A stretch of DNA of 47,235 nt from Caldifarciminota bacterium (GTDB lineage: Bacteria > Hydrothermota > UBA3073). The notes under the pieces are model-generated. The model ran no database searches. It saw nothing but the letters and a program-made list of their open reading frames with translations, and was not told the origin of the DNA. Where the stretch lies: the NCBI GenBank assembly GCA_030606335.1, contig JAUWGP010000021.1:1-47235 (forward strand). The letters run 5' to 3'. This document shows positions 8,431-16,585 of the stretch, piece by piece (position 1 is the stretch's first letter; every line of letters starts with the position of its first letter). The translations under genes and the position numbers were made by a program.

Positions 8431-9501
8431 CTATGAATTTTCAAGCATCTCAGCTACTATTAGTTTATCTAATATTTCATCAATACCACCATCAAGAATG
8501 GTATCTAATTTATAAAGAGTTAGATTTATTCTATGGTCAGTAATTCGGTTCTCTTTAAAGTTGTATGTCCTTATCTTCAGAGATCTATCTCCTGAACCAA
8601 TTTGACTCTTTCTTTCTTTTCTTATCTTTTCCATTTCCTCTCTTTTTTTTAGTTCATACAATCTTGCAAGTAAAATCTGCATGGCCCTCTGCCTATTCTT
8701 GTATTGTGAACGTTCATCCTGACATTCAACAGTTATACCTGTTGGAATATGTTGAAGTCTTACAGCAGTTGACAACTTATTCACGTTTTGTCCACCGTGC
8801 CCTGAAGCCCTGAAGAAATCCATTTTAATATCTTTAGGGTCAATCTCAACATCCGTCTCTTTAGCCTCTGGCAGCACGGCAACCGTACAGGTCGAAGTAT
8901 GTATTCTTCCTCCAGATTCTGTTACAGGGACCCTCTGTACCCTGTGTACCCCACTTTCAAATCTCAGTCTGGAGTATACACCATCACCCCTGATGAGTGT
9001 TATAATTTCCTTAAAACCTCCAATTTCAGTTGGCTTAACTACAATAGGTTCTATAACCCATTCCTGTTTTTCAGAATATTTGGAATACATTCTATATAGG
9101 TCTTTTGCAAAAAGGGATGCCTCTTCTCCACCTGCTCCTGCCCTTATTTCAAGAATTACATTCCTGTTTGAATCAACATCATGCGGAGCAAGAATATTTA
9201 TCAGTTTTCTATTGAGAAACTGCATTCTCTCTCTTAATATTGGAATCTCCTCTTCAGCAAGTTTTACAAGTTCTTCGTCTCCGGATTCTATAAGGCTTTT
9301 TGTTTCTCTTTCATCCCTTTCTGTCTTTTCATATTCTTTTGCAAGTTTAATTACATTCTGCAACTCTTTCTTCTCCTTACTAAGATTTATTAGTTTCTCT
9401 CTATCATTAATAGTTAAGGGATCCTGGAGTAATTTTCCAACCCCTTCTAAACGATTTCTCATCTCCTCTATTCTTTCTTTTATAAAGCTTTCTATAACCA
9501 T
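8431..9501 (-). CDS. prfA: Peptide chain release factor 1
   Basis: 356 aa, standard RF1 length; it terminates translation at UAA and UAG. The GAGGEEASLFA motif is at about 122-132. The codon-recognition tripeptide position reads PVT (192-194) within VPVTESGGRIHTS, the RF1-type P-x-T rather than the RF2 SPF. The catalytic GGQ is at 236-238 within ASGHGGQNVNK; GHGGQ replaces the commoner GAGGQ but is known in RF1s of some deep lineages. The gene heads the prfA-prmC-nadK-lemA-rfbD cluster. Confidence 0.93.
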   Translation of the reverse strand: MVIESFIKERIEEMRNRLEGVGKLLQDPLTINDREKLINLSKEKKELQNVIKLAKEYEKTERDERETKSLIESGDEELVKLAEEEIPILRERMQFLNRKLINILAPHDVDSNRNVILEIRAGAGGEEASLFAKDLYRMYSKYSEKQEWVIEPIVVKPTEIGGFKEIITLIRGDGVYSRLRFESGVHRVQRVPVTESGGRIHTSTCTVAVLPEAKETDVEIDPKDIKMDFFRASGHGGQNVNKLSTAVRLQHIPTGITVECQDERSQYKNRQRAMQILLARLYELKKREEMEKIRKERKSQIGSGDRSLKIRTYNFKENRITDHRINLTLYKLDTILDGGIDEILDKLIVAEMLENS

Positions 9502-9551
9502 AATTTAATCAAACTATTACCAAGTAAAATAATGTATGATATATTTTGCAT

Positions 9552-9600
9552 GGTAGTCGCCCCGCTTTGGCGGGACGCATGCATAAAGCCTGCGACTACC
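9552..9600. repeat. REP-like nested inverted repeat
   Basis: The outer arms GGTAGTCGC (9552-9560) and GCGACTACC (9592-9600) are perfect. An inner GC hairpin CCCGC/GCGGG occupies 9561-9574. A related CCCCGCC/GGCGGGG hairpin recurs inside the tRNA remnant at 23907-23923. It stands in the 150-bp spacer between the phosphatidyltransferase stop and the prfA start. Confidence 0.7.
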
Positions 9601-9651
9601 CGTGCATTTCAAGAAGCTGGCATATGTTAGTTAACAAAGCACTATATATAT

Positions 9652-10230
9652 TTACAATCTTCTCATTGAGTAAACAATCCTTGTTATTAAAGTAGTATAT
9701 GTAGTAATTATTAAAAATATAAGAAACCATCCAAATATTTCTGGTCCAAACATGCTACCAATTATTAAGAATAGTATTCTGAAAGTCCTGTCAGCCAGGC
9801 CAACCTTACATTCGATATTCAATCCCTCCGCTCTTGCCCTCGTATAACTGACCATTAAGGCTCCAAACATAAAAACAAAGGTTAGAGAGGCTAACAACTG
9901 ATTGTATTTTATATAATATATCGCAATACCAAATAATGGTGCAAAATCTGAAATCCTGTCCAGGTTAGAATCGAGATATGCACCTCTCTTTGTAACTCGT
10001 TTTTCTCTCCTTGCAACCTCTCCATCAAGACTATCAAAAAGTCCACCAAAAATAATAAAAATTGCTCCTTTAAAGAATTCACCGTGTGAATAGAAGAATA
10101 TTGAAGATACTGTAATTAATAATCCTAAAAAGGTCAATAGATCAGGAGAAACATTCTTTACTGCCAAAAATTCAGCTAATGGTGATAATACATTCCTACC
10201 TAAATCCTTAACTCTCTTGCCTAAACTCAC
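9652..10230 (-). CDS. CDP-alcohol phosphatidyltransferase family protein
   Basis: 192 aa polytopic membrane enzyme. The complete CDP-alcohol phosphotransferase signature is present: D66-x2-D69-G-x2-A73-R74-x8-G83-x3-D87-x3-D91, coordinating the catalytic metals. Hydrophobic segments flank it (about 31-47, 53-66, 93-130 and 150-180). The family transfers a phosphatidyl group from CDP-diacylglycerol to an alcohol such as glycerol-3-phosphate (PgsA) or inositol phosphate. Sequence alone does not fix the acceptor, though the compact length fits PgsA or inositol-phosphate-synthase-like members. The start overlaps the rsmI stop by 4 bp (ATGA), indicating coupling. Confidence 0.85.
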   Translation of the reverse strand: MSLGKRVKDLGRNVLSPLAEFLAVKNVSPDLLTFLGLLITVSSIFFYSHGEFFKGAIFIIFGGLFDSLDGEVARREKRVTKRGAYLDSNLDRISDFAPLFGIAIYYIKYNQLLASLTFVFMFGALMVSYTRARAEGLNIECKVGLADRTFRILFLIIGSMFGPEIFGWFLIFLIITTYTTLITRIVYSMRRL

Positions 10231-10898
10231 CCTTCCTCCAGAATTATTACAATTTCGCCTCTTGGGAGATTATCTGAAAAGTATTCAATCATATCTTCGA
10301 CTGTTCCCCTCTTTATCTCTTCATATTTCTTTGTCATTTCCCTGATTATAGCTATCTTTCTGTTACCAAGTACCTCCATTATATCTTCTAAGAACGGCAA
10401 TAACCTATGTGGTGATTCATAAAATATTAAGGTACCTTTATAATTTGCTATCTCTTTTAACTTCTTTTTTCTTCTCCCTCTTCTTCTTGAGAGAAAGCCC
10501 TCAAATGAGAATCTATCCGTAGGAATTCCAGATATAACGAGCCCATTAACAAATGCAGAGGGACCTGGAACAGCAGTTACATCAATTCCGTTACTTATCG
10601 CCTCTCTAACGAGATAAAATCCAGGGTCCTGAATACCTGGTGTACCTGAATCTGTAACAAGGGCTATAGTTTCCCCAGATTTTATCCTTGATATAATCTC
10701 TGGTGTACGGTTTTCTTTATTATGGTCATAATAAGATATCAGAGGTTTCTTTATGTTATACGCAGATAGCAATATTTTTGTTCTTCTTGTATCTTCAGAG
10801 GCAATAATGTCGACATTCTTCAAAACTTCAATAGCCCTAAATGTTATATCCTTTAGGTTACCTATAGGAGTTGATACGAGATAAAGAGCAGGTTGCAT
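10227..10898 (-). CDS. rsmI: 16S rRNA (cytidine1402-2'-O)-methyltransferase
   Basis: 223 aa tetrapyrrole-methylase-fold enzyme that 2'-O-methylates C1402 of 16S rRNA. The N-terminus LYLVSTPIGNLKDITFRAIEVL, then DIIASEDTRRT, LVTDSGTPGIQDPG and VPGPSAF are RsmI hallmarks. It ends with RGEIVIILEEG; the C-terminal extension of longer homologues is missing, so this is the short form. The start is supported by close similarity from the first residues. It overlaps the phosphatidyltransferase gene by 4 bp. Confidence 0.93.
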   Translation of the reverse strand: MQPALYLVSTPIGNLKDITFRAIEVLKNVDIIASEDTRRTKILLSAYNIKKPLISYYDHNKENRTPEIISRIKSGETIALVTDSGTPGIQDPGFYLVREAISNGIDVTAVPGPSAFVNGLVISGIPTDRFSFEGFLSRRRGRRKKKLKEIANYKGTLIFYESPHRLLPFLEDIMEVLGNRKIAIIREMTKKYEEIKRGTVEDMIEYFSDNLPRGEIVIILEEG

Positions 10899-10931
10899 AA
10901 AGAATTTAGAAAAAAGGTTCTAAAATTAATT

Positions 10932-12077
10932 CTATTCTGATGTAGAACTTATCTGCTTAAATATAGATGCTATTCTTTCAATATATTGTTTAGTTGGTTT
11001 TATACCCCTTCTTTGCATAACCTTTCTGGCAGTTTCTAAAGCTTTATCTAATCTATGTAAAGAAAGATCGTTGTATGTACCCCATGAGAAAGATTCTATA
11101 TACCTACCAAATGTCCCACCACCATATAAGTTACAGAATATTCCTATTACACAACCAGTGGTAAGTAGTGTACCAATACCGGTCTTAGTATGTTCACCTA
11201 TTATTGAACCAAATTTTAGAAGATTTGTATCTATTTTACCAGATGGTAAATCCACTTCTATTTTCTCGTAAGTATTTTTTAAATCAGAAGTTGTAGTAAG
11301 TGCTCCAAGATTTACCCATCTTCCTATATACGAGTGTCCTACAAATCCATCATGATGCTTATTTGAATAAGATAGAAATATGCTTTCCTCAACTTCTCCT
11401 CCTATTCTACATCCTTTTCCTATCGAACAACCTTCCCTGATTTTTGCACCATCAATTATTGCTCCCTGACCTATATACGAAGGACCATATATTACAGTAG
11501 GTGGACGTATTTGTGCACCCCTGTCTATATATATAGGTCCATTCTCTGTATTGAGATAGACTCCCTTGAATATCTTTGATTCATCATCAATAAAACAAAG
11601 CTCAATATCCCCATCTATTGAAATACCTTTAGTGTATCTTTGGTTATAATTTGTATGTTCAAAATCCCTTCGGATTATCTCTCCATTAATCCTTATTAAA
11701 TCCCAAGGATATTTAAATAGAAATGCTTCTACCTGAGTTATCCTTGCTTTACTCGGTAATCTGCCATCCTTTGACCTGAATGAAACTATCTCATTGTTGC
11801 TTGTAAATATTTCTTCATCACCCTCTACGGCTAATCTGTCATATAATATAGCCCTTCCATTTATATACAATCCTTTACCTCTTTCATTTCTATGCATCCT
11901 TGATACTGGAGTGACCTCGCTATAAATTTTCTTTACTCTCTCTATTACGCTCCATAGCCCACACACAAGTTCAAAAACTGGATTCAGGTTAGTTAAGGGT
12001 AGAAGATTTTTCCATCCATCGTCTTCATATATATAAACTTTTGATTTCACCATAACTTCATAAAATTTGAAAACCAT
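10932..12077 (-). CDS. GlmU-related sugar-1-phosphate nucleotidyltransferase / left-handed beta-helix protein
   Basis: 381 aa. The N-terminus (YEDDGWKNLLPLTNLNPVFELVCG...) matches the N-terminal signature of the alternative GlmU-like family (TIGR03991 type), in which the normal GxGTRM pyrophosphorylase loop is absent. Residues about 185-335 contain imperfect hexapeptide repeats of a left-handed beta-helix (for example GPSYIGQGAIIDGAKIREGCSIGKGC, GRWVNLGALTTTSDLKN). It probably acts in UDP-GlcNAc or a related surface-sugar pathway; the substrate is inferred. The consensus promoter at 12235-12263 lies about 160 bp upstream. Confidence 0.75.
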   Translation of the reverse strand: MVFKFYEVMVKSKVYIYEDDGWKNLLPLTNLNPVFELVCGLWSVIERVKKIYSEVTPVSRMHRNERGKGLYINGRAILYDRLAVEGDEEIFTSNNEIVSFRSKDGRLPSKARITQVEAFLFKYPWDLIRINGEIIRRDFEHTNYNQRYTKGISIDGDIELCFIDDESKIFKGVYLNTENGPIYIDRGAQIRPPTVIYGPSYIGQGAIIDGAKIREGCSIGKGCRIGGEVEESIFLSYSNKHHDGFVGHSYIGRWVNLGALTTTSDLKNTYEKIEVDLPSGKIDTNLLKFGSIIGEHTKTGIGTLLTTGCVIGIFCNLYGGGTFGRYIESFSWGTYNDLSLHRLDKALETARKVMQRRGIKPTKQYIERIASIFKQISSTSE

Positions 12078-12234
12078 CCATTACACCAATTCTCTACTTT
12101 ATACTTTCTCTACTTCACCTATTGCTGATTACTGATAATATCTTTATACTCTATATTCTTCGTTATACGCATCTATGTCTATTGTCTGTAGTCTGATGTC
12201 TTATGTCTTTTACTATTAGTCATTGGTTCTTTGT

Positions 12235-12263
12235 ATTATACACCGAGTTTAATAATTTGTCAA
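12235..12263 (-). promoter_or_regulatory. Perfect sigma-70 consensus promoter
   Basis: On the minus strand TTGACA (12258-12263) is followed by a 17-bp spacer and TATAAT (12235-12240). It lies downstream of the rpoC terminator and about 160 bp before the GlmU-like start, with no other gene between. Confidence 0.8.
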
Positions 12264-12335
12264 GTTTTTTAGAAGAGATTTCTGAAAAAGTACAGAAATC
12301 GAGGTACTGTTGGTGTCTTTAGTGTATAAAAAATA

Positions 12336-12363
12336 GGGGTACTTTCAAAACGGAAAGTACCCC
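12336..12363 (-). terminator. Intrinsic terminator of the rpoBC operon
   Basis: A perfect 11-bp stem (12336-12346 with 12353-12363, 6-nt loop) with a GGGG/CCCC base is followed on the minus strand by TATTTTTTAT. It lies about 100 bp after the rpoC stop and is the only strong terminator of the ribosomal/RNA polymerase operon. Confidence 0.88.
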
Positions 12364-12464
12364 TTTATGCAGCGAATTTAAATTAGTAATAGGCACTTGG
12401 TTGTCATACATAAACAACTATCTATATTTTTATTGAAAATACCTCACAATGAAGACACCGAATC

Positions 12465-15400
12465 TCAATCTTCATCATCAGTTCTATTTTCGATTGTTTC
12501 TATTACTTCAGTTGTTGTTTCAAGTATCTCTTTATCTGTCTCTTCTTCCTCTTTTTGAAGAATCTTACTCCTTCTTGTCAGCTTTATATTCTTATAAGAA
12601 CTGAGTCCTGTACCCGCTGGAATTAAATTACCTACTATCACATTCTCTTTTATACCTCTGAGAGAATCGCTTTTCGCACTAAGACTGGCATCTGTTAATA
12701 CCTTTGTTGTCTCCTGAAAAGAAGCTGCTGAGATGAAGGAATCAGTTGTTAATATTGCTCTTGTAATTCCAAGTAAAACCGGGTTGACTATTGCAGGTTT
12801 CAATCCTATTTTCTTTGTCTTCTCGTTCTCCTCAAACGCCTGCCATTTATCAACAATATATCCCTCGATAAAAGATGTATCTCCAGCATCTGCAACCTTT
12901 GCCTTTGACAACATCTGTCTAACTATAATGGATATATGTTTATCATCTATCTTCACACCCTGTAGCCTGTAAACCTCCTGTATCTGATTTAGAAGGTATT
13001 CCTGAACAGAATTTACACCCTTAACACGGAGTATATCGTGTGGATCAATTTCACCTTCACAGAGCTTATCTCCAGCTTTTACTTTTTGTCCGTTATAGAC
13101 TATCATATGTTTAGAAACAGGAATGCGATAAGTAGGTTTCTCATGTTTACCTATAACCTTGGTTAGCCTACTTCCCTTCTCTACTCTTCCAAAGTCAATT
13201 ACCCCATCTATTTCTGTCACAACAGCTATATTCTTTGGTCTTCGTGCCTCGAATAATTGGATAACCCTGGGGAGACCAAGTGTGATATCTCTTGTGCGTG
13301 AGATATCTCTTGGTAGTTTTGCAATAAGTCTTCCTTCATCTACTTCCTCATCATCCTTTACAAAGGTATAAGCACCAGTTGGTAATATATAACTCCAGGT
13401 ACTCTTACCATCACTCATAATCGATACTTTTGGGTGAACACGTTTATGCTCCATTATAACTGGTTGTTTACTTCCTATTCGCTCATCATATTCAAGTCTA
13501 AACGTAAGATTCTCTATCATATTATTAAATTTAATCTTGCCTTTTTTTTCTGCGAGAATAACGAACGAATAAGGATCCCACTCGAATAATGTTTCTTCTT
13601 TCATTACTACATCTTTATCCATAGCACTTAGAATCGCACCATATGGTACATTATATGTCATACTTCTATTTTTACCTTTAAACATTAATTTTCCTGCTCT
13701 ACTTAGATTTATAAACCTTTCTTTATCAATTTCAACAATTCGCAATTCTTTATACTTAACGTGTCCATCAAATGGAGCTTTCATAATAGATTCACTTGTT
13801 ACCCTGGTCGCTGTACCGCCAAGATGGAAGGTTCTAAGTGTAAGCTGGGTACCAGGTTCTCCTATGGACTGAGCAGCCGTAACACCTGCAGCCTCACCGA
13901 TTTCAACTAATCTCCCTGTTGCTAAATTTCTTCCATAACACTTCTGGCATAGTCCTCTTTTGGTCTCACAGGTTAATACAGATCTGATCGTTACAAACTC
14001 TATGCTACATTCCTCAATCTCAACAGCTTTGTCATCGGTAATTTCGTCACCAGCAAATACAATTACCTGGGATGTTATTGGATTCACTACATCTTCAAGT
14101 GCAAATCTACCTTTAATACGTTCTTGAAGAGGTTCTATTACGTCCTCACCCTCTTTTATAGCAGCTACAACCCTTCCTCTAACTGCTCCACAGTCCTCTT
14201 CAGTTATTATAACATCCTGTGCAACATCAACAAGTTTCCGTGTAAGATAACCAGCTTGAGATGTTTTTAGAGCAGTATCTGTCAAGCCTTTTCTCGCCCC
14301 ATGTGTTGACATAAAATATTCTACAACACTTAAACCTTCCTTCAGATTTGATCGTATAGGTGTTTCTATTGTCTCACCAGCGCCTTTATGTCTCTGAGGT
14401 TTTACCATAAGACCTCGTAATCCGGTAATTTGTCTAACCTGATCAATATTTCCTCTTGCTCCAGATTTAACCATAGAGTAAAGAGGATTGAAACCTTCCC
14501 TATCTTTAGCAAGAGTATCAATTGAGGATTTCTCAATATCTGATACTGTCCTTGACCAGATATCCACAACTCGGTTGTATCTCTCAGCTTCAGTGATAAT
14601 TCCAGCCTCTCTTGTTTTATTTACCTTTTTAACCTCCTCGGATGCCTTATTTATCAATTCTTCTTTATTCTTTGGAACAACCATGTCTTCAATACCTATT
14701 GTAGCACCAGAAATCGTCGCGTATTCAAAACCTAAATCCTTAACCCTATCGAGAAATTTAACAGCCTCATAGTTTCCCACCTTCGTTATTATCTTTTTTA
14801 TAAGTTCTGATAAGAATTTCTTATCTACCAGTTTATTTACAAAATCAATATCCTCAGGCAATATCCTCGAAAACAACACCCTTCCTGGAGTAGTTGTAAT
14901 AGTTTTATCTGGGAGACTATATCTTATCCTTGCATGTAGGTCACATTTACCAGCATTGAATGCATGTTCAACCTCAGAAGCATTGGCAAAAGACTTACCT
15001 TCACCTTTTGCATTAATACGTTCTTTGGTTAAAAAGTATATACCCATAACGATATCCTGAGTGGGTGTAGTAACAGGATTACCATCCCTTGGAGAAAGAA
15101 TATTGTTTGCTGCATTCATAAGTACAAGAGCCTCAGCCTGTGCATTGAATGAAATTGGGACATGAACTGCCATCTGATCACCATCAAAATCAGCATTAAA
15201 TGGTATACAGACAAGTGGGTGCAGACTTATAGCCTTTCCATCAATCAACACTGGCATGAATGCCTGTACCGATAATCGATGTAATGTAGGAGCACGATTT
15301 AGTAAAACAGGATGGTCTTGTATGACCTCTTCAAGTATATCCCATACCTCTTTCGCTCCGCGTTCAAGCAATCTTCGTGCACTTTTTATGCTCTGTGCAT

Positions 15401-16547
15401 AACCCTGTTCTGCTAATCGTCTTACTATAAAGGGTTTGAACAACTCAACTGCCATTACCCTGGGTATACCACACTGATAGATTTTGAGTTCTGGCCCCAC
15501 TACAATGACAGACCGCCCAGAATAGTCTACTCTCTTACCAAGAAGGTTCTGACGAAATCTTCCCTGTTTACCCTTTAGTGAATCAGATAGAGATTTCAAA
15601 GGTCTTTGTCCTCTCCCGAGAACAGGACGTTTTCTCCTTGAGTTATCAAGAAGTGCATCTACAGCTTCCTGTAGCATTCTCTTTTCATTTCGTAGAATTA
15701 TTTCAGGAGCTCTTGCGGCTATCATATTTTTTAGTCTATTATTTCTTGTTATAACCCTTCTATACAAATCATTCAAATCAGATGATGCATATCTTCCACC
15801 TTCCAGTGGAACAAGAGGACGCAAATCCGGAGGAACCACAGGAAGTGCTCTGATAAGCATCCACTCAGGGGATATATTCGAGGTGCGCAATGCCTCAACA
15901 ATTCGTAGTCTCTTTAATATCGTCCTTCGTTTGTCTGGGCTACTTTCAACTTTCATTAGGGAACGAAGTGAGAGTGAAAGATCTTCTATATTAACAGCCT
16001 TGAGCAATTCGAGTATAGCATCTCCACCCATTAGAGCAACGAATTCCTCAGGTTGTTTCTCCTTTATCTTCTCATATTCACTTGTCGAAATAATATCCCC
16101 AACCTTGCAAGATGTTTTTCCTGGGGATATAACAGCATAAGATTCATAGTATATAACCCTCTCAAGATTCAAGAGCGATATATCAAGCAGGACTCCTATT
16201 CGTGAAGGCGGAACTTTATAAAACCATATATGAACCACAGGTGTAGCAAGCACTATATGACCCATTCTTTCTCTTCGTACCTTCGATAGAGCAACTTCGA
16301 CTCCACACCTTTCACACACAACGCCCTTATTTTTTATTCCCTTATACTTACCACAATTACATTCATAATCTTTTACAGGACCAAAAATGCGTTCACAAAA
16401 AAGACCGTCTTTCTCTGGTTTCTGTGTGCGGTAATTTATAGTTTCTGGTTTAGTAACCTCACCAAATGACCAGGAAAGAATCGTTTCTGATGACGCAAGT
16501 TTTATCTTAACGGAATCAAAAGCAATCCCTTTACTCCTATTTAACAT
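12465..16547 (-). CDS. rpoC: DNA-directed RNA polymerase subunit beta'
   Basis: 1360 aa, full length. The N-terminal zinc ribbon CNCGKYKGIKNKGVVCERC supplies four Cys. The catalytic NADFDGDQMAVH loop binds the active-site magnesium. The second zinc site is formed by the Cys in DCGAVRG and CETKRGLCQKC. The trigger-loop/bridge region GEPGTQLTLRTFHLGG is intact. The C-terminus ends in an acidic, variable tail. The start has GGAGGAAGG at good spacing. It lies 38 bp downstream of rpoB. Confidence 0.98.
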   Translation of the reverse strand: MLNRSKGIAFDSVKIKLASSETILSWSFGEVTKPETINYRTQKPEKDGLFCERIFGPVKDYECNCGKYKGIKNKGVVCERCGVEVALSKVRRERMGHIVLATPVVHIWFYKVPPSRIGVLLDISLLNLERVIYYESYAVISPGKTSCKVGDIISTSEYEKIKEKQPEEFVALMGGDAILELLKAVNIEDLSLSLRSLMKVESSPDKRRTILKRLRIVEALRTSNISPEWMLIRALPVVPPDLRPLVPLEGGRYASSDLNDLYRRVITRNNRLKNMIAARAPEIILRNEKRMLQEAVDALLDNSRRKRPVLGRGQRPLKSLSDSLKGKQGRFRQNLLGKRVDYSGRSVIVVGPELKIYQCGIPRVMAVELFKPFIVRRLAEQGYAQSIKSARRLLERGAKEVWDILEEVIQDHPVLLNRAPTLHRLSVQAFMPVLIDGKAISLHPLVCIPFNADFDGDQMAVHVPISFNAQAEALVLMNAANNILSPRDGNPVTTPTQDIVMGIYFLTKERINAKGEGKSFANASEVEHAFNAGKCDLHARIRYSLPDKTITTTPGRVLFSRILPEDIDFVNKLVDKKFLSELIKKIITKVGNYEAVKFLDRVKDLGFEYATISGATIGIEDMVVPKNKEELINKASEEVKKVNKTREAGIITEAERYNRVVDIWSRTVSDIEKSSIDTLAKDREGFNPLYSMVKSGARGNIDQVRQITGLRGLMVKPQRHKGAGETIETPIRSNLKEGLSVVEYFMSTHGARKGLTDTALKTSQAGYLTRKLVDVAQDVIITEEDCGAVRGRVVAAIKEGEDVIEPLQERIKGRFALEDVVNPITSQVIVFAGDEITDDKAVEIEECSIEFVTIRSVLTCETKRGLCQKCYGRNLATGRLVEIGEAAGVTAAQSIGEPGTQLTLRTFHLGGTATRVTSESIMKAPFDGHVKYKELRIVEIDKERFINLSRAGKLMFKGKNRSMTYNVPYGAILSAMDKDVVMKEETLFEWDPYSFVILAEKKGKIKFNNMIENLTFRLEYDERIGSKQPVIMEHKRVHPKVSIMSDGKSTWSYILPTGAYTFVKDDEEVDEGRLIAKLPRDISRTRDITLGLPRVIQLFEARRPKNIAVVTEIDGVIDFGRVEKGSRLTKVIGKHEKPTYRIPVSKHMIVYNGQKVKAGDKLCEGEIDPHDILRVKGVNSVQEYLLNQIQEVYRLQGVKIDDKHISIIVRQMLSKAKVADAGDTSFIEGYIVDKWQAFEENEKTKKIGLKPAIVNPVLLGITRAILTTDSFISAASFQETTKVLTDASLSAKSDSLRGIKENVIVGNLIPAGTGLSSYKNIKLTRRSKILQKEEEETDKEILETTTEVIETIENRTDDED

Positions 16548-16585
16548 ATCCTTCCTCCTCTTTAGAGGATATAAACCAAAATTTT

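Larger units (their letters stand above)
12078..12464. other. Intergenic region with terminator, promoter and quasi-periodic text
   Basis: The 387-bp gap between rpoC and the GlmU-like gene holds the rpoC terminator (12336-12363) and the downstream gene's promoter (12235-12263). It also contains a degenerate repetitive stretch (about 12120-12225) in which TGTCTAT/TGTCTGTA/GTCTGATG-type heptamers recur. No gene is seen. Confidence 0.7.

Noticed and set aside
8993..9508. 171-codon plus-strand ORF opposite prfA
   Set aside because: It is a Ser-rich antisense shadow of the well-conserved release factor gene.
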